Positions 23,863 through 37,100 of a stretch of 64,000 nucleotides of DNA are shown piece by piece (within the stretch, counting starts at the first letter, position 1; every line of letters starts with the position of its first letter). Source of the stretch: Dolomedes plantarius (Eukaryota > Arthropoda > Arachnida > Araneae > Dolomedidae). The position numbers and the translations under genes are program-made. Where the stretch lies: positions 214,238,724 to 214,302,723 of the forward strand of contig OU015495.1 in the NCBI GenBank assembly GCA_907164885.2, written 5' to 3'. The notes beneath the pieces are model-generated. The model was given only the letters and a program-made list of their open reading frames with translations, made no database searches and was not told the DNA's origin.

Positions 23863-24640
23863 TGTTCAAAAACTTCTAGTCACTTTCAAATTAATGCTGG
23901 CATTCAAATTAATTGAAAGAAACAGGCACATCTTACAAAGAAGCAAGAAGCTCAAAACGAAACAGCGATACTTTTATCCCGATAGGTAGCCAAAAGCAGA
24001 CACTGCATTCCATTCCACAAGAAATCTCGACTGTTGGATTGATGCAACAGAAAAATTACATCAACTGCAGACTTTGATAAATCGTTTTATAGTTAATGAC
24101 AATAAACCAAGATAACTTAAGAGTGTCTTTCCCCTTCGGAAACTACTCTAATACACAATTTGCTCTAGGCCACCCATTTGACTATCCTAGTAGTTTTTCT
24201 GAGAACCGTCATCATGTTCCCTAAAGGCTCAAATGTCGACAAAACCGTCAGTAACGGCAAAGTCAGTAACGTACACAGTCTTTTTTTTCTTCTTAAGGAT
24301 ATAGAAGGAACAGCAAATAGAAACTAATTAACATGCAAGGATGATAGAGAATTTTCTTTCTTTTTTTCATGGGATTAGCGACACAGACGAATATAGTTTC
24401 GATTTTTAATATAAAGGGGGTTTGGGGAACTAACCGATATATACTTCCTTGTGTTGCATAAATGAATTGCAGATTATGATGAGTTAAAATGTTGTGAAGC
24501 ATTGCGTATGTAAATATTAAAAGAGAAGTTTCACAGTCTGAAGACTTGACGCAACGAATTTGAAGACACAGAGTAGTTTGGATAGAGATTCAAGAGGACG
24601 AGAAAGGGGAAATGGAAGCAAGCAATTTAAATGCTCAGAT
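23863..24640. other. No feature recognised
   Basis: Unique-looking intergenic DNA with only short frames. Confidence 0.5.
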
Positions 24641-24647
24641 ACTTATA

Positions 24648-24775
24648 TTTGGTTAGTTAGTTGATCAGAGGTTATGGTCTTTTTATGCCACGCGAGGGCT
24701 TAATAGACCGCACCGGCAGTTTAAAGCTGATTCTAAATGTTTACGAATGCCCATGCCAACCACGAGATACAAGTT
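24648..24775 (-). mobile_element. SINE fragment, family of 40962-41146
   Basis: It shares AGGGCTTAATAGACCG, GGCAGTTTAAAGCTGATTC and ATGCCAAC with the intact SINE at 40962-41146. The tRNA-like head is not clear here, and the tail is ACTAACTAACCA-like. Confidence 0.6.
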
Positions 24776-25018
24776 CTTGGCCCCCAAATCTCGAAATTCA
24801 AAATCTATACTGAGGTCCACCTATAGTCCACCTCCAGTGAGAAGAGAGCTGGTACCGGTTTTAAGGCTGCTGCCTCGGGGAGGTCGATTCTCGAAATGAG
24901 GGGTCGGGGATAATCAACACCTAATCAACATTACTGTTATGGTTAATGTAAGACTGTGTATGTTTTTTTTACAATATCACGTCTTTCTCTGTTATGATAT
25001 ATGTATATATATATATAT

Positions 25019-26575
25019 TGTAAGGTGGCTGGATTATTCTATAGGATGGCTGGTGAAAGGTTGATTTTTAAAATTTAATTTAATAATATAAAATTAGATG
25101 TTTGGTATAACCCCTTTTCTTTCCTTAAGCTCTGTTTTCCTTAGGGTAGTCTTTTTCTTTTCAAAATCTATGCCACGGTAACTCTATACCTCCTTTCTTG
25201 CCATTTTTTTGTCGTACGATTTCGCAGGATCGGGGGAGGCCAACTAGCTTCGTACCAAAAACGCAGCCCGGAGGAATGTTAAGTGAATCAGCACCCAACC
25301 CGGCTCGGGGAGCGAGCTTTTCCTCCCGCGGTTGGATACAACACCTGTAGAAGGCGAGTTCCTCCGCAGTAGAAGGCGAGTTCCAGCATATTGATAAAAG
25401 AAAAACAGCCAAGAAACAATGCATGGGAAAAAAATTTCAGCCTCTAGCATCCAAGAAGGGCCAAGGCATTTCAGCGTTGAGGTGGTTGTTTGCCCGTAAA
25501 GCAAGGCGCAGAAAAGAACTCCTTTTCATCTTCCATTCCTGCGCGCAGGCGTGAGGGGTAAAAAAGGATTCCCTCCGCGGGTTTTTTCGGAGGGGGTTTG
25601 AAAACGGATTGAATGGTGTCGTGACTCCGGGGCGTTTCGTTTACCCCTTCAGCGAAGATGTCCTGCGTAGAATTCCTGGTCAATGATGCAGCTATGGGGC
25701 CTGCCCTTATTTCGATTTTTTTCTTCCTTTCCTTCCATTTCCCTCTCTCTTTTTTTAGTCTACAGTCGACTGAGGTAATATTAAATTTAATTCTATTATA
25801 GTTATATTGAGCTCAATTTTCATGGGTAGTTAGTATATATTCGTCAGCCATCGTTTGTGTTGACATTCTTGTGTTGTAATAATTGTTGGTATCCTATATA
25901 TAATAGCCGTTGTCTCTGTATGACACTTCCGGGCTGTACTCATCTTTCAATTGAAGCCCTCAGTAAACAAACCGCCGGATAGGCTTAATTTCAATTTCAG
26001 ATTTGGATCAGAATTTTTTCTTACCTAAAAACAAATATCTTCTCCATCAAATCACGTTTGTTCAGCCTATTTTTCTATAAAACATTCAGAACTTAAAAAA
26101 ATTGGATGTTTTTAGCTGTATATTTAACAGTTTTTAAAAATCTGTTTACTTTTGCGATGAATTCTGAAAGTAAACAACAAACTTGAATGTGAATGAATCG
26201 CGTAGTGAACTGTAAAAAAATTTTTTAACTTTCATATAAATTTTTCATTATGACGTCATTTTTAGTATTATGACGTCAAAATGACGGGTTGGATGGCAGT
26301 CTACTACTCCAATCGCATGAAAAACTAAATAAATAAAAAAATAATGAAAGGGATTGCTTTTACAAGGTGTGGATTAAATGCAATATTTTAGATAATTCAG
26401 GATATTTTTTAACTTTCATATACTTTTTCCATTATGACGTCAAAATGGCGGGTTACCTACTAGTAAGTTAAATAATGAGGCAGTGTTAGTTTGTAAAAGC
26501 TTGAATTATTTTGTTAAATCAATAAATGTGTATTTTGCCTCGAGACTTTGTACTGTCGTTTTGAGTTACTTTTAC
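25019..26575 (+). mobile_element. Possible solo LTR, interrupted by a Helitron
   Basis: It opens TGTAAGGTGGCTGG. A polyadenylation signal AATAAA sits at 26521-26526 and is followed by a U5-like stretch and TGGTCAGCATAGAACC at 26578, which resembles a primer-binding site. A GC-rich block (25160-25690) with a repeated GTAGAAGGCGAGTTCC lies inside. No second LTR and no TSD were found, so this is a suggestion only. Confidence 0.25.
25892..26463 (+). mobile_element. Non-autonomous Helitron-like element, copy B
   Basis: Same TCCTATATATAATAGCCG start (after A) and CCTACTAG end (before T) as copy A at 16882-17450. The differences are scattered substitutions and small indels. Two independent, end-to-end copies define the boundaries exactly. 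Confidence 0.8.
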
Positions 26576-26579
26576 TATG

Positions 26580-27497
26580 GTCAGCATAGAACCAGATGGT
26601 CCTATTGTTTCCATTTCAGGTAAATTGGGCTATAATCTCATTTAAGTATTCTCTTTAACAACGAGAGTTCTTTACATCTAAAGCTGATCTTCTCAGCTTA
26701 ATTTAGGCTCTTCAGTTTTTAGTTGCTATTGTGGGATAACCACAATATTACCCACAAGAAATATTTATCGCTCTTTAAGTATAAGAAAAATATGAGGTTT
26801 TAACTATTTGGGCTTTAAGAAAACCATCGCATGTTTTAATTTCTATTTTCATGTAATCAACGTATTTTAAGACTTTTAACCCTTCGTAGTACTATTTAAT
26901 ATTTTCCGAAGGAATGTGATGTGATACAGATGTGAAAAGGAGCTATCCTTCTTTATTTATAATGACAAGAGTTAGTATTTAAAAGTTTTAATGGTTTTTA
27001 TATTTTACGCCTGAGAAAAATTTTAGGACAATTGCTAAAAGAAAAATAAATTTCCTGAAAATAAGATAATTTTTTTGGCGAGAGTAGAGAGTTCTTTCTA
27101 ATGTCCCAAAACCCACATTTTGTGGATTGATTTTCTCGAAAATTAAGACGACTGTAAAGCTGAAATGTGGCATGCATGCTCTAAATTCAACGTAGATTTG
27201 CAGAACTTCATTGGGGTGTTTCTAATTTTCGTCTTAAAAAAGATATTTTATGGTCTCTTTTCGCGAGACAGTGACGCGAAAGTAGAATAAAACTTTTTCA
27301 ATATCAAAACAAAATTGTTATAAAAAAGGGCCTTAACTCAAGAAAAAATAACAAAATCGCAAATAATTTATGTTAAATAAGAATAATAATTTTTAGTATC
27401 CCTCCCTACGTAAAAAAGGAATACAAAAAAGACGCAACTCTAGCATTATTTTACCCCAATTTCCACCCCTCCCCCAAATATTGCTTGAACAGAATTG
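26580..27497. other. AT-rich stretch, nothing recognised
   Basis: No frames above chance, no terminal repeats. Confidence 0.5.
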
Positions 27498-27505
27498 CCC
27501 TTTAA

Positions 27506-28342
27506 AAGGGCCAGCCTTAGTCATTGCGGGGCCCAATTGCAGAGTTTTCAATGAGGCCCTTCAAAATACTTTAAGATACTCTCGATGACTTAATATTCAT
27601 AAGCATTATTATTTAGGTGGATGAATTGAGATAACTACAGACAATCAAACTCTACATCGTTACTACAGGCATGTCCTCAGCTAGCTTACTTCTGACTGAA
27701 GTTAGTAGTTGATACACTTTTATTTACTTTTTGTACACAGGTGCTGCCATCTACATTTATATATATTAAATATCTTACAAATACTAATATGCACTAAATG
27801 ATAAAAATATAATGTAAAGTTTGACAAAATAGGAAAGTGCTCATGCTTTTTTTATGTGCATTTATAAGAAAACAAAAGCTAAAAAGTAGCTAGACTGCAA
27901 CGATTTCATTTAAAGAAGAAGAATATCTACAAGCAAATATTTCTAGATTTTTTATCAGCAAAGTCACTTATGATATCATCAAATTTTAATATCCTCATGC
28001 TCTATAGAAAGTATTGCAAGACTGTTGAGTCTTTATTGTTGATCTCAGGTGTGTTTTAATTGATTTTAATCTAGAAATGCCTCCCCCAGTCCCCATTTTG
28101 TAAGCCAGCAGCTCAGTCATACATAGCGAGGAATTGTAGAATGGTTATGGGTTTCAGAAACATGATGATGGAAGAATATGTTTTAATGCTTCCATTTCTT
28201 CAATCAGCATATAGAGATCTACATCTACATGTTTTACACACTTTGTTTGGTCGTTATTCTGAATAATTTTTTCTTCCGCTAAGGCAATTGCCTTTTAGAC
28301 ATTTTTAATTTTCCTGATCCAATCGGCTTAGGACCGGCCCTG
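27506..28342. mobile_element. hAT-type non-autonomous element
   Basis: The ends are AAGGGCCAGCCTTAG and, inward from the right, CAGGGCCGGTCCTAAG. The flanks CCCTTTAA (27498-27505) and CCCTTTTA (28343-28350) form an 8-bp TSD with one mismatch. No coding capacity is left. Confidence 0.72.
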
Positions 28343-28635
28343 CCCTTTTAAGTGTTATGATGACTACACTAATGACCTCTTCGAATAAAAAATCACATGC
28401 AACTAATTTTTTCTACACTTTATAAATATTTTCCATTTTCCTCAATTTGAATAGGGAAAATTTTCGTCAATCTCTAATTTAATCTTCTGTGAAATATCTT
28501 CTCATAACTTAGTCTTTGTTTGCCATATTTTTGGCCAATTTAAAAGTTAAATAAAATCTTAAAAGATGTTTTGCTTAGTTGCAAAATTTATAACTTAGTA
28601 AATAGACATAAGAAATCAGCGTTTAAACATTTCAG

Positions 28636-30018
28636 CAGGACCTGGTTTCTGCTTCTAAAGGGAAAATCGACGTATTGGAAAGAGCTCAGAATATAGCTCT
28701 CAGGGTAATTATTGGAGCAGTCAAGGCCACTCCAATAGCTGCAATGCAAATTTATACTTCTAATCCTCCCATTTATACGGAAATTAAGAAGCAAGCGGTC
28801 GGAGCTTACTTCAAAATGTTGGCCTCTCACAGAGCGGAATGGTTACAAGACCATCAACCTAGCTCTCTAAAAACGCAAATTTGTTCAGTAGAAGTATGCC
28901 AAAAAACACTTGAAGATTTTGATGCTAACATACCAATGGAAGATGCGAAAAGGCTGGTCAACCTCTTTGATTATATTGGAAATCGAAAATAGACTGACTG
29001 TCCAAGATTCGAAGAAAAAAGATATCCCAGAGGCTGTTTTGAAGGCAATATCGTTGTGTATGATCAACGAACAATATTCGGAAGATGAATGGACGTGAGT
29101 TTATACAGATGGGTCTCGGATTCAAGACAGAGCGGGAGCTGGTGTCTACAGTATTTTCCCAGAGTGCCCCTGTCGGTCGATATATGTCCAATTTTGATGC
29201 CGAGATCTTCGCAGTTCATTTAGCACTCGAAAATTTAAAAACTAAAACCAATATGTTCTCCAACGTGGTTATTTTAGTTGATTCTATATCTGCCATCCAA
29301 GCCGTAACGGAAAATAACTGCTCTGAGACTATGGTCTTATCTGAAATCAAGCAAACCCTGAACATTCTTAGCGGCACGGAGAAAAATATTGTCTTTCAGT
29401 GGATTCCATCACATGTCGTATTGAAGGCAATGAACAGGTAGATTTGCTTGCAAAAAACGGAACTCGCATTCAGCACGATATTATACCTGTTACTCCGGAT
29501 ACACTCAAAAGACACGTTATTGAAAAATTTAGAGAGGTAAGCAACTCTGATATGGTGCAAAAATTGAAAGGTAAAACCTGGGAGAACATTCAGGACTGCT
29601 GGGAATCGTATGGCCACAAACCCCGCAAGGAAGGAGTAGCAAATTTCAGGCTACAGACAGGACACGACTGCTTGGCAGAACATCTGCTCAAAATGGGTAT
29701 ATTTCCTACCAACGTTTGCCCGATCTGCAGGGCAGGCGTTATGGATTCAGATCACCTCCTAACTTGCCATGGACATGACAGATTCTCCCAGAGAAACGGA
29801 GACATCAGCAAATTGTATTGGGATGCAAGGACCAGTATGAACTCTCTTTGTGACTGAACTTTTTGATTGTGTTTATTTTGTTTCTAATTTTTATTGTTAG
29901 TTTCTAGTATATATTGCTCTTTTGTTTTGTTTTGTTCCTGATCCTTTGCAATGTTGTGGACTGCCTGATCTGTATGGATTAATTTCCGGAATAAAGCATA
30001 TGTAACTAACACACACAC
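28636..30018 (+). pseudogene. 5'-truncated non-LTR retrotransposon (RNase H end)
   Basis: Only the 3' end of ORF2 remains. The stretch LERAQNIALRVIIGAVKATP (28672 on) is the linker that follows reverse transcriptase in Jockey/I-type LINEs. An RNase H domain follows, with FDAEIFAVHLALENL, ILVDSISAIQAV and FQWIPSH then IEGNEQVDLLAKNG. Last comes a CCHC-like region (CPICRAG...DHLLTCH) and the stop near 29857. It is broken by frameshifts near 28990-29090 and 29430. The 3' end is AATAAAGCATATGTAACT followed by (AC)n. A 9-bp TSD, ACATTTCAG, at 28627-28635 and 30019-30027 proves target-primed insertion of an already truncated copy. Confidence 0.92.
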
Positions 30019-30027
30019 ACATTTCAG

Positions 30028-31174
30028 ATTTTACAGCAAATCATGGCCGTTAACAATCCAATAGGCATAGTGTTTGAAATTTCCTTTCGATTGTTATTTG
30101 CAGATACGTATTCTCATCTGTCTCTTGTAAACACTGCGTTTTCTTGCAGAAAGAAACACCTATTCAACTCTTCCTTAGGGCGAATGCCGATATTTGTCGA
30201 AAAGTGGGAGATTTTTGGTGACAAACTCCTCCTCTCCCGTTGACTTTCACTTTTGTCACTTTCATTCCACCCCTCATCAAAAAAGAACTCTTCCCAAGTG
30301 ACCACTTTCTCAGGGATCCTCTCTTCAGAGAACGTGTCAACGAACTTCAACGTGTGACATCAGAAATAAGAAACATTTAATTTCCAGGGTTATTTTGTTA
30401 GAGGAGATTCCGATCCTTCTACAACTGGGTTACGCAATATATCTTTTCATGTAAGCAACTGTAACTAGTGTAAACAACTTTGGATGTTTTGCTTTTTGAA
30501 AGACTGAAGTTACTTATGTCTACGGAAGTTTAATCCTTTAAATACAATTCGGTTCTGTTTGAGTAATTCTTTTCGATTTGAATAAGTAATATCTCTTGTT
30601 GTTACTTATATAAGGTATTTATTTATTTGTTATTTGTAATATTTTCCTTATATGTTTTGAGTATTTAGGATCTCTAGGTTTTTCTTATAAATCCGTAATA
30701 TTTCTACAGAAATTTAAGAGATTTTTTTAGTATTTACAAGTGGTAACTTGCCATTTTGTGGATAGACAAGGGATCGCCCATGTAAGAGTGAACTTGACCA
30801 TTAAAACAAAAAGGTAGATTTCTTTTTCACAATCATTTATTCGTTAGATTTGTCTGTTTAAAGCCCTTTTTGTCGCTGTTTTTTTCCTCGAAATTCAGCG
30901 TAGGGGAATAAAATATTAATAGATTTTCATTATACGTGTACTTTACGTCACTCAAATATCTATTACTCTTGCAGGTTGCTTCATATCTATATCTGTGCAT
31001 ACGTGTTACATACTTGTGATTATACATACATACATAGTTCCTGTGTTCCTAGCACTCTATGTTTTTGTTAAAGTTCTTTTTGAGTTGTGAATTTTGAAAT
31101 AAACATAGGTTTTTTCAATCCTTACAGCACACTCAAATTTATACAATTGCAGATCTTGTAAAGAAATCATCTAT
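30028..31174. other. Intergenic region and likely 5' end of the ISY1-like gene
   Basis: No coding exon recognised. The promoter and any 5' non-coding exon of the plus-strand gene should lie here. Acceptor-like CTTACAG (31122-31128) and TTGCAG (31147-31152) precede the first coding exon. Confidence 0.4.
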
Positions 31175-34100
31175 ATGGCTAGAAATGAAGAGAAGCATTA
31201 TGGCAGGCTTAATAGATTGTATTTATTGAAAGAAAAACAAGGTATGAGTTTAACCTTATTTTTCAAGAAGAATGACATTTCTATATTTATGATTATTTCT
31301 TACTTTTTACTGTTTGCTTTTATTTCCTAAGTCTGATAATTTGATGACCTATTGTTGATATTGTATTTGATGAATACACTCATTCTTATTCATGTACAGT
31401 TCATGTTTTTACATACTTATATATTATATTATATCAGTTCAATAAACAAGCTTGGCACAATCATGAAACCTTGTTAACATCTGGTATGGGAAATTTAAGG
31501 AAGAAATGTGACATGTTTGCTGTGAAGTTCCTTCAGAATGTTTGATTGCAAGGAAAAATTGTTCCCTTGCTTATCATGATATTATCCATATGTCGTTTTA
31601 CTTCCTAGACCAGAGGGAGGTGAACGTTTCCTTCTGTACTTTTCCTAATTTCATTTTAACTTTAAAGTCATATTATTGTTTAGATTTAGCTCATTTATTG
31701 TTGATTTTAATATTTTCTTGTTGGCATTGTGACAGGTGATTTGATGCCTCATATACAACAAACACTTACTAATTAAGCTTGCTTATAAAGCATTCTTTTA
31801 AAAGTACTGTTTATCTATGAAGAAAAGGATATCTATAAACCTGTATGCATTGCTCTATATTTCAGTGTGCATTGTAATTCATGGACTTAATGAGTACTAC
31901 AGGATACCTCAAGCAAGTTTTGATGCATTAGAGGAGTTTTAAATGAATTGTATTTTCAGATATTTATTATTATTATTGCTTGCCCCTTTGTGTATAGTTT
32001 AAGATAGAAGGGATAGTTATATTTAAAAGATTATTTTTATTTCTTATCAAATAGGAAAAATATATGCAATTAAAAATGCAACAAACTGGTAAGTATGAGT
32101 ATCTCTGTACTGAGGTATATCTGCAGTTTCTTTTGCTTCTTTGGTTAACCAGGGTAAGTTTCTAGGTAATTTCAGTGTTATTCGCAAATTACAACAAATG
32201 TATAGCACATTTTTGGACTATACTTTTTAAATGTTTGAGAAAAATGATAAAAAGCAAATGTTTTGATATTGGCAGTATATTCTAATTTAACTCATAAGGC
32301 TTTCTAAGATATGTAGGTCAGATGTTTAAGTCTTAGTCCCTTACAGATATTTATGGTGTTTAATACATAGAAAAGTTATATCATTATTGAAATATGTGAT
32401 CAGTTGTTGCAAAAAAAAATGGTCTTTTTATGCTGTTAGCCTAAAAGAAAAGAAGGGAAGAAAAGAAAAGTGATCAGGAGCTTCTTTTCACATCCCTGGA
32501 ATTGTTTATTTGGTTGAATATTCATGTTTGAGTCATAACTTTGGTAGAATATCATTGCAACAAACAGAAATCAAATTTGATACAATATTTTGATATAATA
32601 TGTATTATTTTAATAACACATTTACAATTTTCCCCCCTGAAAGTATTTCTCTAAATTTAATGTTCAAGTTTTCAAAATTTATCTTTAAAATATTAAAATT
32701 CTAATAAATTAATTTTATAATGAGAGACTTCAGTTATTTTGTATTCTGTAAATATTTATAGATAATTCAAAATTTGAAAAAACAGTATGCTTTTTATTTT
32801 ATCTACTTTTAGATGGTTAAAATGTGATTATTTCTGTATCATTAGAAAAATTCTTTATGACTTAACAGGGTTTTTGAAGTAGGGACAACTTCAAGATAGC
32901 CATAACACCTCAGTTAAATATTGTATTTTGTCATACACTGGTTTAAAATACTTTGACTTTGTTGCATAATCAGTAGACAATTTTGTCATGGTTTATAATT
33001 TAGAGATCACAATTTCCTGAAATATTTAATTTTTCTTAGTTTTACTAAATGAAGGAAATTTTTAAATTTTACTGAAGGCATATGCAGGGGAGATTAGTGA
33101 ATTTTACTGGAGAATTTTCAAATATTTTTAATTCTTTATAAATATTTTGTTGTAAATACTTGATCAAAAAATAAGTGGATTTTAATATACAATATTCAGT
33201 GGCAAAATTGTTATTTATATATTTTAATTTTATGAATACTTTTAACCAATATAAATATAACAGGCTGAAAACACTACTGGGATGTTTGATTTTTACTTAC
33301 CTTTTTCTTTTAGTTTAGAGTACATGATGTCTAAATAATCAGGTATGATGATTTCTTGGCATAATCAGATTATCTCATTTTTATCAATAATATCAATAGT
33401 TTCATATGCATTTGTTTTATTCCCATTGTTGTTAGTGCTAAAACTACTGTTCAGAACTACTGTTTATAGTATGTTTAACAGGTATATGACATAATACAAC
33501 ATTTAACTGGGGTATCAAGGCTGTGTTGGAGTTTTCATTGCTGATCTTCAAAATCCCTGTTAAGTTATGGAGAATTTTTCTAATGATACTGGAATAATCT
33601 AATTTTTTTTCATCTAATTGTAGATAAAATGAGAAGCATGCTGTTTTTCAAATTTTGAACTATCTAGAAACATTTACAAGATACAAAATTGCTGATCATT
33701 TTAATTAATTTAATTTATTAAAAATTTTGAATTTTTAAAAACAGTTTTGAAAACCTTGAATGTTAAATTAGAAAACTACTTTCAGCTGAAATATATATGT
33801 AATTGTAAATTTGTAATTTAAAAATATATATATCATATCAAAGTAATGTACATTTTATATCAAATTTAATTTCCTGTTATTACTGTTACAAAAATATTCC
33901 ACTAAGACAGGGGTCATCAACCTTTTAAAATCTAACGCCACTTTTGTATCTCTCTTGATGGTAAAATTTAAAACTGGAGCTGCAGTAACCTAGTTTAGTG
34001 CAAGTGTGAGGTAATTTTAGACAGAAGGGTTTGTAGAAAATATGTGCTTAAATTTTTCTTTTTGTTTATAGTTCATGCATCTTTATACATAGATAGTTGC

Positions 34101-37100
34101 AGATGGCTACGGAGCTTATTCGTTGCTTCCTCGTCCTCGAGTTTACTTCAAGAAGTGTCTGCTGAATTGTTATCTGTATTTAAAGTTTACAGATGGAATT
34201 CAAAAGTAAATTGCAAAAGCCTGTTTTAGAAAGGCAACCCCGCAAAGTAGTTAGCTATTTATTCAATAAAGGGGGGAAGTATAAAATTTGTAAAAATGAA
34301 CAACTTCCCTCTAACCGCGCACCATGAAAGCTCAAATCGCCCACTTGTGAGCGATAGGGACCAGGCTGATGACCAATGAACTAAAGTTATGACTCAAACA
34401 TGAATAATCAACCAAATAAACTATTCTAGGGATGCAAAGAGGAGCTTTTGATCACTTTTCTTTTGTTCCCTTCTTTTCTTTTAAGTTAACAACAAAGACA
34501 GGCCATACTTTTTTCTTAACAACTGTTCACATATTTCAATAATGATCCAATTTTAAAAAAGTTCACCAGTTGGTAAATGGCTTTTGGCTTTGTATTTAGT
34601 GACAAAAATAAAAATTAGCAATTGGAAACATTAGCATTGATACATAATGCTCGAATTGATATAAAATATTTAGTTACTATCTTACTAGTATTTATTTTTG
34701 TATTTGTTTTTTACAGTTTTGTATTCTCTAAGTACTTTGAAGTTATACATTCTATTATGTATTTTACTTCTAAGTTATGTAACATTTAATATTTTTAATT
34801 GTTTCTTTCATTTTCTAGAATATGAAAAAGCTAATCCAACAAGACCAAGACTTGTATGTATTATTTAAAGTTAATTTTTAAATAGCATTTTGAATATAAC
34901 CACTGTTAAAAAGTATTTTTATTAATGTAAAATTTCCTGATTGAAATAATATATGAGCAGTTAAAGCAGTAAATATAATATTTTTTCTTGCATCATGCTC
35001 AAACAACTTAAATGAATATATTATTACTTTTAAGGTGTAGGATTTTTATACTTAAATCATTTTTCAGACTAACACCTTTTTTCAGTAACTTATTTATAGT
35101 AATAAAGTACTATTTCTATTTCTACATGTTGTAAAAAGACATTTTTATTATAGACATATTTATTTTATTATGACATATTTATTTTAGACATTTCTATTTC
35201 TACATGTAAAAATTTTAATTTATCAGACTTTTTTTAAGCCAGCTTGTCATGTTTATGATTTATATTTTAAACGCTCATATATTACAAAATCAAACATTTT
35301 ATTTCTGCTGGATTATTTTCCAAAAATTAAATTATGAATTTAGTATGCATACATAATTTAAAAAGATAAAAATTGCATACATTTTTCTTTTTCTCATCTC
35401 AAAAGTATAGTATTGATTTTTGTTATTTCTAATGCCTCTTGGCTCGAAGTTTCATACCAGATTGATTGTTATAATCTCATTATGAATATTATCTATGGTA
35501 TTACTGGCTGGCAGTAGTTAAATCTAATTAAAAGAACTAAAATATTATAAAAAATCCTAATTTTATGTTCTCTTACCCATGCTTCAGAGACATGTGCAGT
35601 GACCATGAGTGAGATAGATGCTTTGAGAGTTTTTGAGAGAAATATATTGAGAAGTATCTTTAGTGGCAACCATCCATATAAATAGTTTATGGCATACCTA
35701 CAAAGTCCAGTCACATTTGTGACTACCTGTCAAAAGCCAAAATATCCACCTTTTGGGAGATGGGCAGGAAGAGAGTCACTGAGGTTCTGGAAGGTACTCA
35801 CAGAGATGTGGAGACATGCCGACTCCAGTTCTGTAGCCAGCTGCCCTAGGTTACGTGGTAGAGAATCCATCGTGCAAACAACCTGAGCGAGATGTTCCCA
35901 CAGATTCTTAATTTGGTTTAAGTTAGGGAATTTGGGGGCCAGGAGAGTACGGTAAACTCATTCTGGTGCTCTTCGAACCATGCACATACTCTGCGAGCTG
36001 TATGACACGTCGCATTGTCCTGCTGGACAATACCATCATGCTGAGGGAAAACAATCCGAATGTAGGGGGGACATGGTTTGCTATGACAGATGCATACTTC
36101 TGTCGATCCATCATGCCTTCCACAATGATGAGTGTACCCAGGGAATGTAACAAAAACATTCCCCAGATCATAATGCTGCCTCCTCCAGCTTGGACCTTTC
36201 CGGCAATTGTTGCAGGATGTTTGTTTTCTGATATTTCATGCCATATATGCCAAGGACCATCTGTCCAATGGATTACAAAATGTGATTCATCGGAAAATGC
36301 TACCTGTTGCTACTCAGTAAACGTCTAGCTGTGGTACTGGCATGAAAATTCCAACCTTCGTCACCGATGAACAGCCGTCAGCATAGGTATATTAACTAGC
36401 AATCTGCTGCAGAGCCCCATATGCAGCAACATTCACTGAACTGTCATTGAGGATACACTTTTGGTAGCCCCTTGGTTCATTTGGGCAGTAACTTGGTCGA
36501 CAGTTGCACATCTATTCACCCAAATGCACCTCTGTCATCTATGGCCCATGGTGCATCACACTTGCCACATCACTGAATTTGGATAGAACCATTTTGCCAT
36601 GCACAGTACATTTTTACTACAGTGATATGCAAACAGTTCACAAAATTAGCCTTTTCGGAAATTCTTCCACCCTTGACCCGGAAGCCAATGATAATGCCTT
36701 TTGGACGTCAGATAAATCACTCCTTTTCTGCACGACTCCAACGATTGCAAAGTTTTCCGCTTCCCCCCAACACCTTTTATATATCTTTCACTGCTAGTGG
36801 TGCCTCATGCTTTCTCCGATTGGTTATTTTGCATCGACGTTGAAAAAAGGCGGTGGTCACATTAATGTGATGGGACTGTGCAGATCTTTTGATGTTATAA
36901 AATTCTACTGCAGCTCCGCAACAGCTACCCAAATGATGTGCTGTTACTAATGTATTCAAGGCTTACAATGCGTTTGTTATACTACTATGATATTAGAATT
37001 AGGTAGCAAACCTCTTGACCATATCAAAAAATTCATCAATCATTGGTTGACTAATTAATGATTATTTCTTTAAATTTGGATTAATGTGTACAACACAATG

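Noticed and set aside
30043..30350. Possible first exon upstream of the ISY1-like gene
   Set aside because: Frames on both strands are short, share no motif, and no splice join to 31175 can be shown.
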